Assembly (NCBI GenBank): GCA_028285415.1
Contig: JANQPF010000009.1
Location: 930,001-994,000 of the forward strand
Source: Pseudomonadales bacterium
GTDB lineage: Bacteria > Pseudomonadota > Gammaproteobacteria > Pseudomonadales > Azotimanducaceae
Length of the DNA stretch: 64,000 bases
Direction: 5' to 3'
The notes under the pieces are model-generated. The model did no database searches and was not told the DNA's origin. It worked only from the letters and a program-made list of their open reading frames with translations. Positions within the stretch are counted from its first letter, which is position 1; every line of letters begins with the position of its first letter. A program made the translations under genes and the position numbers. Shown piece after piece: positions 8,515-15,884 of the stretch.

Positions 8515-8545
8515 TTGGGATTGCAGTAACACTTCAGGGGGAGAC

Positions 8546-9793
8546 ATGTCAGATCTGGAAGCTGATCTTTTCGAGCTGGCCATGAGCGATGCATCACAGC
8601 CGCTCATGGACGCTGTCAAAAAACACATTCAGGACAACGTCGTGCCGATCCAGGACGAGTTCTACGCGCTGCACGCGGACAAAGAGGATCGCTGGTCCTG
8701 GCATCCGCGCCAGCTGGAGCTCCTGGACGGTGCCAAAGCCAAGGCCAAAGAGGCGGGTCTGTGGAACTTTTTCCTGCCGGACGCCGATACCGGTGAAGGG
8801 CTGAACAACCTCGACTACGCCTACATTGCAGCGGAGCTCGGCAAGTATCCACTCGCCTCCGAGACGCTCAACTGCTCGGCACCTGACACCGGCAACATGG
8901 AGGTGCTGGAACGCGTGGGTACGCCGGAGCAGAAAGAGCAGTGGCTGAAGCCGCTGTTGAACGGTGAAATCCGTTCCGCTTACGCCATGACCGAGCCCGC
9001 ATTGCCCTCATCGGACGCCAAGAACATCAGCACCAGTGCCGTGCTCGACGGCGACGAGTGGGTCATCAACGGCGAAAAATACTATATCTCCGGCGCCGGG
9101 GATCCGCGCTGCAAGATCATGATCACGATGGTCAAAACCGATCCCGATGCGCCGCCCAGCCGCCAGCAGTCACAGATCCTGGTACCCATCGATACCCCCG
9201 GGGTCGAGATTCTCGGCGGCATGCAGGTTTTCGGTGAGGATCATGCGCCGCGTGGCCACATGCACATGAAGTTCAACGACGTACGCGTGCCCAAGGAGAA
9301 CATCCTTCTCGGCGAAGGCCGCGGTTTCGAAATTTCCCAGGTCCGTCTCGGCCCCGGCCGCATTCACCACTGCATGCGCTCCATCGGCAAGGCCGAGCAG
9401 GCGCTGGAACTCATGGTCAAGCGCGCCGGCACGCGGGTGGCGTTCGGCAAACCCATCGCCAAGCTCGGCAAGAACCTGGAAGTCATCTCCCGCTGCCGCA
9501 TCGAAATCAACGCCATGCGCCTGGCCGTGCTGCAGGCGGCCAAAGCCATGGACGTGCTGGGCAACAAAGAGGCACGGGTTTACGTCTCCGCCGTGAAAGC
9601 CATGGTACCGGAGAAAGTCTGCGAGATCATCGACGCCGCCATCCAGATGCATGGCGCCACCGGCGTATCCCAGTGGACGCCGCTGGCCGGGCTTTACACC
9701 GACATGCGTCATCTGCGCTTCGCGGACGGTCCGGACGAGGTTCACCACATGGTCGTGGGGCGCGCCGAGCTGCAGAAGTACGACCTCTGGTAG
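8546..9793 (+). CDS. Acyl-CoA dehydrogenase (ACAD10/11-like)
   Basis: A 415-residue FAD enzyme of the acyl-CoA dehydrogenase family; GGGGGAGAC before the ATG provides a strong ribosome-binding site. Features seen: the flavin/substrate stretch AYAMTEPALPSSDAKNI, the beta-domain segment ILVPIDTPGVEILGGMQVFGEDHAPRG, LGPGRIHHCMRSIG, and QMHGATGVSQWTPLAGLYTDMRHLRFADGPDEVH, the last characteristic of the ACAD10/11 branch. The 22-bp gap to the following APH-type kinase gene mirrors the kinase-dehydrogenase fusion in animal ACAD10/11 and the separate LvaA/LvaC proteins of levulinate catabolism, so I infer processing of 4-hydroxyacyl-CoA rather than, or besides, simple alpha,beta-dehydrogenation. Confidence 0.92.
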   Translation: MSDLEADLFELAMSDASQPLMDAVKKHIQDNVVPIQDEFYALHADKEDRWSWHPRQLELLDGAKAKAKEAGLWNFFLPDADTGEGLNNLDYAYIAAELGKYPLASETLNCSAPDTGNMEVLERVGTPEQKEQWLKPLLNGEIRSAYAMTEPALPSSDAKNISTSAVLDGDEWVINGEKYYISGAGDPRCKIMITMVKTDPDAPPSRQQSQILVPIDTPGVEILGGMQVFGEDHAPRGHMHMKFNDVRVPKENILLGEGRGFEISQVRLGPGRIHHCMRSIGKAEQALELMVKRAGTRVAFGKPIAKLGKNLEVISRCRIEINAMRLAVLQAAKAMDVLGNKEARVYVSAVKAMVPEKVCEIIDAAIQMHGATGVSQWTPLAGLYTDMRHLRFADGPDEVHHMVVGRAELQKYDLW

Positions 9794-9815
9794 GGACTCT
9801 GGATAAGGAAGAGAC

Positions 9816-10895
9816 GTGACAGAGCATGACGAGAGCCTGGGACCTGAGGGCTATCAGGTCGACGCGGTGGAAGCCTGGATCGAAGAGAACGTGCCGTCTC
9901 TTACCCCGCCGTTCGAGTGGACGCGGCTGGAGGGTGGCCATTCGAATCTGACCTATCGGCTGGACGACGCCAACGGCAGACAAGCGGTGATCCGCCGTCC
10001 GCCGCAGGGTGAGCTGCTGCCCAAAGCCCACGACATGAGCCGCGAATGGGCGCTGATCTCGGCGCTCGGGCCAACTCCGGTACCGGTGCCTGAGGCCCTT
10101 GGCTTCTGCGAAAGTCCGGACGTCACCGGCGCCTGGTTTTATGTCATGGGGCTGATCAACGGCCATCCGTTGTACGACAGCGAAGACACGCAAACGTACG
10201 TCCCCGAGGATCAGCGTCGCAAAACGGCGCTGTCGTTCATCGACGTTCTGGCCGCGCTGCACGCGGTTGATCCCGACGAAGTGGGCCTGGGTGAGCTCGG
10301 CAAGCGCGACAGCTACGTCGGCCGCCAGCTGAAAACGTGGTACCGCTCGTGGACGTCCTCCATAGAGCCCGCGGACTATGACGACCCACGCGCGCACGAG
10401 CTGCAGCAGTTCTTTCTCGACAATCTCCCGGATCAGGGACCCATCCGCATCGTGCACGGCGACTACGGCCTGCACAACGTGCTGATTGGTCCCGACTGCA
10501 CGGTCGCGGCCGTCGTAGATTGGGAAATATCCACGCTGGGCGATCCGCTTGCCGACCTCGCCTACGCGCTGAACTGGTTCTCCGATCCCACGGATCCCGA
10601 ACCGCCGTTGCCGGAGGCCACCACCGCCCCGCCAGGCTTCCCGACCCGCACTGAACTTGCCGCACGCTACGGCGAAACCAGCGGCCGCGATCTGTCGAAC
10701 ATCGACTACTACATCGGCTTCAACCGCTGGAAAAGCGCCGCCATCGTGCACGGCGTGTACGCGCGCTACTGTGAAGGGAAAAAGAGCACGGAGGGCATCG
10801 ACCTGGATGAGATGCGCGAGCGTATCGGCAAGTCGCTGACGCTGTCCGAGCAGGCGGTGAACCGGCTCACCGGCCAGGGTGCTACCGCAACTTAG
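9816..10895 (+). CDS. Phosphotransferase (APH/ACAD10-11 kinase type)
   Basis: A 359-residue kinase-fold protein of the aminoglycoside-phosphotransferase family. The N-lobe shows RLEGGHSNLTYRL, the catalytic loop is HGDYGLHNVLI with the active-site Asp, and the metal-binding DWEISTLGDPLADLAY follows. Such proteins next to acyl-CoA dehydrogenases act on hydroxyacyl-CoA (LvaA in Pseudomonas levulinate catabolism, N-terminal domain of ACAD10/11), not on antibiotics. GTG start with GGAAGAG about 6 bp upstream (9808-9814). It converges with the lipoprotein gene, the stops overlapping by 4 bp. I infer phosphorylation of a 4-hydroxyacyl-CoA whose phosphate is then eliminated with help of the upstream dehydrogenase. 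Confidence 0.9.
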   Translation: MTEHDESLGPEGYQVDAVEAWIEENVPSLTPPFEWTRLEGGHSNLTYRLDDANGRQAVIRRPPQGELLPKAHDMSREWALISALGPTPVPVPEALGFCESPDVTGAWFYVMGLINGHPLYDSEDTQTYVPEDQRRKTALSFIDVLAALHAVDPDEVGLGELGKRDSYVGRQLKTWYRSWTSSIEPADYDDPRAHELQQFFLDNLPDQGPIRIVHGDYGLHNVLIGPDCTVAAVVDWEISTLGDPLADLAYALNWFSDPTDPEPPLPEATTAPPGFPTRTELAARYGETSGRDLSNIDYYIGFNRWKSAAIVHGVYARYCEGKKSTEGIDLDEMRERIGKSLTLSEQAVNRLTGQGATAT

Positions 10896-11368
10896 TTGGA
10901 CGTTGCCTTCGTTGTCCGGCCGAGCGATTCGAGATCCGCGCGGCTGATTTCACCGCCACGGCGGAAGCGCTTGTCGAGTCCCGGCATGATCAAACGCCCG
11001 CTGAGGCCAAAAGAAAACGTCTCACGCCCCTGCATGGCAAGCAGCTGACGCACCGTATCGAATACCCCGCTGCTCACGGCAACGCTGGCGCGTCCCTCGC
11101 CCAGGGCCGGGATCTGCAGCGACTCGGCGCTGACGCCACGGCCCCATTGCCGATCGTTCAGCTCCAGTCGAACGTTCATACCTGACGCCTGGATCGGCTT
11201 GTCAGTCAGGTTCTGGATGCGCAGGTCGAGCTGCAGGCGCTGCTCGAACAGGGTTGACGGCAACGGCCTCAGATCGGTGACGTAAACCTCCACGGCCGGC
11301 TGCGTGGCACAGCCCGTCACACCGACTACGGAAACGATCACAAAAAACAAGCAAAGGCACGTACGCAT
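10892..11368 (-). CDS. LEA14/WHy-like lipoprotein
   Basis: A 158-residue lipoprotein. The N terminus is a lipoprotein signal ending in the lipobox VTGC (Cys19 or 20), so the mature protein should be attached to a membrane, facing the periplasm. The body has the LEA type 2 / WHy pattern: LFEQRLQLDLRIQNLTDKPIQASGMNVRLELN, a beta-sandwich with a hydrophobic strand ending in an NL-T/N-P turn. Related bacterial proteins are poorly characterised and often linked to desiccation or envelope stress. It converges on the kinase gene and is divergent from the GST gene over about 150 bp. Confidence 0.75.
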   Translation of the reverse strand: MRTCLCLFFVIVSVVGVTGCATQPAVEVYVTDLRPLPSTLFEQRLQLDLRIQNLTDKPIQASGMNVRLELNDRQWGRGVSAESLQIPALGEGRASVAVSSGVFDTVRQLLAMQGRETFSFGLSGRLIMPGLDKRFRRGGEISRADLESLGRTTKATSN

Positions 11369-11519
11369 GAAATAGACCTCGAATTTGCGCGAAGTTTACC
11401 CGCTTTGAAAACCGAGATCGTAAAAACTTTCAGAAACGGCACGCGTTCATTACCTGCCGGGTAGTTGCAGCGCCAAACACCCGCAGTAGTCTGACCTAAT
11501 CAACTACGGGAGACTTATC

Positions 11520-12149
11520 GTGAAACTCTGGTCAGGCACGTTGAGCCCTTTCAGCGCGAAGATTCGAATTTATCTCGGTGAACGCAACATTCCCTGCGAC
11601 CTCGAAGAGGTGCCGTGGAACCGTCAGACCCTGTGGGGCCCCAAGCCTGCCGCTTTTCTCGAAGCCAATCCGCGCGGTGAGGTGCCGACGCTGAGTGACG
11701 GCGATCTGGCGGTGTTTGATTCGACGCTGATCTGGGAGTACCTCGAAGAGGTGCACTCGGGTAAACCGCTGTTGCCGGAGGCTTCGCGGGACCGCGCGAT
11801 GGTGCGCGCCTGGGAAGACGAAGCCGACCGGCTCATGAAGGAGCACCTGACGGTGCTCATTCGCGAAGGTTTCCTCGGCGGCGGCGACCTGAACGCGCTC
11901 GCTGCGTCAAACGCAGCGTTTGCTGACTTCTACGACCGGCTCGACGGGCAATTGAATGGCCGGACCTGGCTCGGCGAAAGCTATAGCATTGCCGACATCG
12001 CCACCTTTGTGTGCCTGCTCTTCGCCCAGACGCTGGGTGCGGAAATTGGCAACCGCGCAGGGCTTGCAGCCTGGTATGCGCGCGTTGCCGCGCGCGACGT
12101 CGTGCAGCAGGAAGTTGCCGATATCCTGCAGCATGCCGCTGCCGCCTGA
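11520..12149 (+). CDS. Glutathione S-transferase family protein
   Basis: A 209-residue two-domain GST. The N-terminal thioredoxin-like domain has the early SPFSAKIRIYLGERNI helix with a Ser in the catalytic position, the cis-Pro strand GEVPTLSDGD and FDSTLIWEYLEE (glutathione gamma-glutamyl recognition Asp-Ser). The C-terminal helical domain contains GESYSIADIATF, the conserved Asp-containing N-capping box of helix 6. GTG start at 11520 with GGGAGA upstream. It could conjugate or isomerise electrophilic metabolites in the cytoplasm; the substrate is unknown. The following SDR gene lies about 60 bp downstream on the same strand. Confidence 0.9.
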   Translation: MKLWSGTLSPFSAKIRIYLGERNIPCDLEEVPWNRQTLWGPKPAAFLEANPRGEVPTLSDGDLAVFDSTLIWEYLEEVHSGKPLLPEASRDRAMVRAWEDEADRLMKEHLTVLIREGFLGGGDLNALAASNAAFADFYDRLDGQLNGRTWLGESYSIADIATFVCLLFAQTLGAEIGNRAGLAAWYARVAARDVVQQEVADILQHAAAA

Positions 12150-12210
12150 CGGGTTGAACCGCACACCGTATGACGTAGAGTAGCCGGCGTTTTCACTACC
12201 CGGGTCTGAC

Positions 12211-12957
12211 ATGGCGGACGTTGCGCTGATCACCGGCGGCAGTCGCGGCATTGGTGCCGCTACGGCGCACAAGCTCGCGGCCGCGGGCTTCGCAATCTGT
12301 GTTTCTTACCGTACAGACCGTGCGGCGGCCGACAGCGTCGTTGCGGCGCTGCAGGCTACCAACGCCAGAGCCGTTGCCGTCCAGGCGGACGTATCCGACC
12401 CGGATCAGGTGGAGGCGCTATTCAACCGTTGCGATGCCGAGCTCGGCACGCTGTCAGCGCTCATCAACAACGCCGGCATGGTCGGCGACAAAGCGCGCCT
12501 CGAGGATATGTCAGCTGCCCGTCTCGAACGCATGTTTGCGGTGAACAGTCTCGGCACCCTCTTCTGCTGCCAGGCCGCCATTCGCCGCATGGCAGCACGC
12601 CACGGCGGCCGGGGCGGCAGCATCGTCAACGTGTCTTCCGTCGCCTCGCGGATCGGTTCACCGGCGGAATACGTCGACTACGCGGCATCCAAGGGTGCGG
12701 TGGATACGCTGACTCTGGGGCTTGCGAAAGAGCTGGCTACCGAGAGAGTGAGGGTCAACGCCGTACGTCCCGGAATCATCGATACGGATATCCACGCATC
12801 CGGCGGACAGCCCGATCGCGCTGAGCGCCTGTCGCCGCTGATCCCGATGCAGCGACCGGGCATTGCTGACGAGGTTGCGAGCGCCATCGAGTGGCTGGTC
12901 TCTGCCGCGGCATCCTACACCACCGGCGCCATTCTCGACGTCTCAGGAGGCCGGTGA
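12211..12957 (+). CDS. SDR family oxidoreductase (FabG/glucose-dehydrogenase-like)
   Basis: A 248-residue classical SDR. TGGSRGIGAATA near residue 7 binds the dinucleotide; YRTDRAAA after the second strand has Arg in the position that favours NADPH. NNAGMVG and VSSVASRIGSPAEYVDYAASK give the NAG motif and the Ser-Tyr-Lys catalytic set, and VRPGIIDTDIH and TGAILDVSGGR are the usual substrate-loop and C-terminal segments. Its last 15 bp overlap the 3' end of the convergent transporter gene. Function is probably reduction of a ketone or 3-oxoacyl group, not further resolvable. Confidence 0.9.
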   Translation: MADVALITGGSRGIGAATAHKLAAAGFAICVSYRTDRAAADSVVAALQATNARAVAVQADVSDPDQVEALFNRCDAELGTLSALINNAGMVGDKARLEDMSAARLERMFAVNSLGTLFCCQAAIRRMAARHGGRGGSIVNVSSVASRIGSPAEYVDYAASKGAVDTLTLGLAKELATERVRVNAVRPGIIDTDIHASGGQPDRAERLSPLIPMQRPGIADEVASAIEWLVSAAASYTTGAILDVSGGR

Positions 12958-14376
12958 ACGCCCCTCGATCTCGGCGAGAATCTGTCCGTGCCGGGCACGG
13001 CTGATGGAGTAAAAGTACACGCAGAAGATCGACAGCGCCGACAAGAAGATGACGCTCGGTCCCGTGGCCCAGCCGAACCGTTCAATCGCCTCGGGCGATA
13101 CCTCGCTGGGCGCGCTGCCCGGCGCAATTCCCGCCATATCGATGATGAGACCCGCAACAATCGGTCCCGCGCCGCCGACGGCTTTGCCGGCGAACGACGC
13201 CGCTGCGTAGTAAATCCCTTCCTGCCGTACCCCATGGCGGCGCTCGTGTTCATCCGTGACGTCGGCGATCATAGAGCCGATCATGGGTATCGCCACACCC
13301 AGCCCAACCGCGGAGATACAGCCGGTGGTGATGTACATGACGGCAACCATCGGATCTTCGTTGCCGGGAATGAGTTCCAGCAGTCGCAGAATGATGATGC
13401 TGCTGGTCCAGAACGCGTACCAGGCGGATCCCGCCATGAAGAGATTACGCTTTTCGCGAATGATTCCCGCCATGGGGCGGCTCAACAGGCTACCCAGCAC
13501 AATGCCGACAATGGCGCCCGCGAAGAGCAGCGTTATCTGGCCGCTGGAGAGCTCAAAAAAGTACGTGGCCATGTACAGGTGCAGCGCCTGGATCATGCCC
13601 TGGTTGATACCGAACAGGATGCTGGCGCCGACAATGGCGACAAACGCGGGGATGCGAAAAGCCGTAACCACATCCATCACGGCCGCCCGCAGAAACGCGG
13701 GGCGTGCGTGATCTGCGGCCTGGCTCAAGCGGGGTATCTCGCTGTGCGTGCCGAATGCCGCTATCCAGATTCCTGCCAGCATGAAAGGCAGACAGGCAAG
13801 CACAAAGGGTAGGTACGCCGCCGGATTCAACTGGCCGTTGACGAATTCCGGCGTGGCGCGAAAGAAGAGCAGGTTGCCGCCAATCAGCACGGCAAACATG
13901 CCGAATAGCTGAAACACGTTGCGCAACGCCGCGAGCAGCGTGCGCTCGTCGTAGTTGTTGGTCAACTCAGCGCCGAGGGAAAGATACGGCACGTAGAAAA
14001 AGGTCATTGTGGTGCGCACCAGCACCGCCATGACCAGGAGCCAGCCGAAGAGCCCCCACTCACTCAAACCGGCGGGCGGCACAAACAGCAGAAAGAAGCT
14101 CGCTGCGAAAGGCACGGCTGACCAGTACATGAACGGGTGCCGCCTGCCCCAGCGACTGCGGGTGAAATCGGAGATCGAGCCAACGAGGGGATCGCTCACC
14201 GCATCGAAACAGAGCGCAATGAAGAGCGCGAGACCCGCAAGTGTCCCCGACAGACCGAGAACCTGGTTGTAGTAAAACAGGAGGAAAAAACCGAACGCGG
14301 CGTTCTTCACCCCCTCGGGCAGTTGGCCTACGCCATACAAAAGCCTGAGGCGCCAGGAAAGCCCCTGCTGCGTCAT
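12943..14376 (-). CDS. MFS transporter, glycoside-pentoside-hexuronide:cation symporter type
   Basis: A 477-residue inner-membrane protein with about 12 hydrophobic segments. The N terminus YGVGQLPEGVKNAAFGFFLLFYYNQVLG and the loop DAVSDPLVGSISDFTRSRWGRRHPFM are diagnostic of the GPH (MelB/XylP-like) family, including the conserved Asp cation-site residue and the RWGRRHP loop. It would co-transport a sugar, glycoside or sulfonated compound with H+ or Na+. No sugar hydrolases sit next to it, so the substrate is open. The start lies 57 bp from the divergent FMN-binding protein gene. Confidence 0.88.
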   Translation of the reverse strand: MTQQGLSWRLRLLYGVGQLPEGVKNAAFGFFLLFYYNQVLGLSGTLAGLALFIALCFDAVSDPLVGSISDFTRSRWGRRHPFMYWSAVPFAASFFLLFVPPAGLSEWGLFGWLLVMAVLVRTTMTFFYVPYLSLGAELTNNYDERTLLAALRNVFQLFGMFAVLIGGNLLFFRATPEFVNGQLNPAAYLPFVLACLPFMLAGIWIAAFGTHSEIPRLSQAADHARPAFLRAAVMDVVTAFRIPAFVAIVGASILFGINQGMIQALHLYMATYFFELSSGQITLLFAGAIVGIVLGSLLSRPMAGIIREKRNLFMAGSAWYAFWTSSIIILRLLELIPGNEDPMVAVMYITTGCISAVGLGVAIPMIGSMIADVTDEHERRHGVRQEGIYYAAASFAGKAVGGAGPIVAGLIIDMAGIAPGSAPSEVSPEAIERFGWATGPSVIFLSALSIFCVYFYSISRARHGQILAEIEGRSPAS

Positions 14377-14433
14377 GGTCTCCGCCGTGTTGTTGGGTGT
14401 AGGATCGTAGCGCTACAAAACATTGGGGGAAGT

Positions 14434-14886
14434 ATGCATAAGATCACAGAGGCCGAGAAGGCAGAGTTTTTCGCCGACGTCGCGGCAGCGAGCGCAAAGG
14501 CCGTCTGGTGCGCCCTGGCCACCGTGCGCGGTGAGGAGCCGCGCGTACGGATTGTCCACCCGACCTGGGAGGGGGAAACGCTGTGGGTTGCCACGTCGCC
14601 CGAATCGCCAAAAGCCAGGCAAATGGCTGACAACAGCGCCGTCGACGTACAGTTCCAGGTAGCGCCCCCCGACTTCCTTCACATCATGGTGCGCGGCGCC
14701 GCCACCCTCCACAGCGACGACGCCACGCGCCAGCAGGCCTGGGACGCCATCGACTACGACCTCACCGACTTCTTTCCCGGGGGACCAACCGACCCCAACT
14801 ACGTGGCGGTCAAGATCACACCGCAACGCGTAGAGCTATCGGAAATGTTCGGCTCGACGAACAAACGCGTCTGGCGCGCGGACTGA
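14434..14886 (+). CDS. Pyridoxamine 5'-phosphate oxidase-like FMN/F420-binding protein
   Basis: A 150-residue split-barrel flavin-binding protein. Seen features are ALATVRGEEPRVRIVHPTWEGETLWVAT, the typical strand pair in which an Arg and Pro contact the cofactor phosphate, then FLHIMVRGAATLHSD. ATG at 14434 follows GGGGGAAGT; a longer open frame from 14137 runs antisense through the transporter and is rejected. Ten bp later begins an LLM/F420-type oxidoreductase, so the pair may use the same deazaflavin or FMN chemistry. Specific reaction unknown. Confidence 0.85.
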   Translation: MHKITEAEKAEFFADVAAASAKAVWCALATVRGEEPRVRIVHPTWEGETLWVATSPESPKARQMADNSAVDVQFQVAPPDFLHIMVRGAATLHSDDATRQQAWDAIDYDLTDFFPGGPTDPNYVAVKITPQRVELSEMFGSTNKRVWRAD

Positions 14887-14896
14887 GGCAACCAGC

Positions 14897-15751
14897 ATGA
14901 AGATTGGGCTCTCCACGTTTCCCACAACCTATTCGATGTCCGCCGTTGATCTCGCCCGGGAAGCTGAAGCGCGTGGTTTCGATTCCCTCTGGGTCGTCGA
15001 GCACACGCACGTTCCGGCCTCGCGGCGCACGCCATATCCGTTGGGCGGCGATCTACCGAGCATCTACTGGGAAGCCTACGAACCCTTCACGTTCCTCGCC
15101 CAGGCAGCGGCCGTGACGGAAACGCTCAACGTCGGCACCGGTATCTGCCTTGCCGCCCAGCATCACCCGATTGCGCTCGCCAAACGCGCCGCCTCGCTGG
15201 ATGCCCTGTCCGGCGGGCGTTTCCTGTTCGGCGTGGGCGCAGGCTGGCTGGGCGAGGAAATGGCAAACCATGGCTTCGCCTACGCCGATCGATGGAAAGT
15301 GCTGCGCGAGCACGTGCTCGCCATGCAGGCCTGCTGGACTGAGAAAGACGCAGAGTTCCACGGTGAGTTCGTCGATTTTGATCCTGTGTGGGTTGAACCC
15401 AAACCTGTCAGTCAGCCCCATCCGCCGATCTACATCGGCGCCACTTCCACGTGGGCAATGGCACGGATCGCGGAGTACGCTCAAGGCTGGTACCCCGTGC
15501 ACGTGCCGGAGTTCGACGACCGTCTCCAACTTCTCGCCGAGGAGTGTGAACGGCACGGACGCGATGTCCGGGAAATCGACATTGCGCTTTTGACGATGCC
15601 GGGCTCCGCCGATCAGCTGGCAGAGCTCGCTGCCAAAGGCGTCAACCGGATTGTCCTGTCTCTGCCGACCGCAGATGCCGACACCTGCCGGACGACAATG
15701 GACGGTTTTGCACCCCTGATAGAGTGGGCGGAGGCGGCCGCAACGGAGTAG
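14897..15751 (+). CDS. LLM-class (luciferase-like, F420-type) oxidoreductase
   Basis: A 284-residue TIM-barrel protein of the bacterial-luciferase superfamily. Landmarks are AREAEARGFDSLWVVEHTHVP, VGTGICLAAQHHPIALAKRAASLDALSGGRFLFGVGAGW and PPIYIGATSTWAMARIAEYAQGWYP, which match the F420-dependent TIGR03619-like branch more than FMNH2 monooxygenases. Whether this organism makes F420 cannot be judged here. Together with the split-barrel protein 10 bp upstream it forms a two-gene unit in the same orientation. Confidence 0.87.
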   Translation: MKIGLSTFPTTYSMSAVDLAREAEARGFDSLWVVEHTHVPASRRTPYPLGGDLPSIYWEAYEPFTFLAQAAAVTETLNVGTGICLAAQHHPIALAKRAASLDALSGGRFLFGVGAGWLGEEMANHGFAYADRWKVLREHVLAMQACWTEKDAEFHGEFVDFDPVWVEPKPVSQPHPPIYIGATSTWAMARIAEYAQGWYPVHVPEFDDRLQLLAEECERHGRDVREIDIALLTMPGSADQLAELAAKGVNRIVLSLPTADADTCRTTMDGFAPLIEWAEAAATE

Positions 15752-15884
15752 AACGCCGCTTCAGATCCAGTCAGCGTTTGTGATAGTTTCGATCACGCTC
15801 GCGCAGGGAAACCCGCATGAGCATGCCTGCCCTCGCTAAAAATCCACGAACAAGAGGGCGCAAGCAGACAGGAGAGAGGCTCAT
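15752..15884 (+). promoter_or_regulatory. Leader region of the first TonB-receptor gene
   Basis: 133 bp without a gene. The only clear elements are GGAGAGAGG at 15870-15878, a strong ribosome-binding site 6 bp before the receptor ATG, and a GCATGAGCATGC near-palindrome around 15816. No Fur-box-like sequence is seen, in contrast to the second receptor gene in this window, so iron control is not indicated here. Confidence 0.4.

Noticed and set aside
14137-14433. N-terminal extension of the PNPOx-like gene
   Set aside because: Reads antisense through the transporter gene; ATG 14434 with GGGGGA is preferred.
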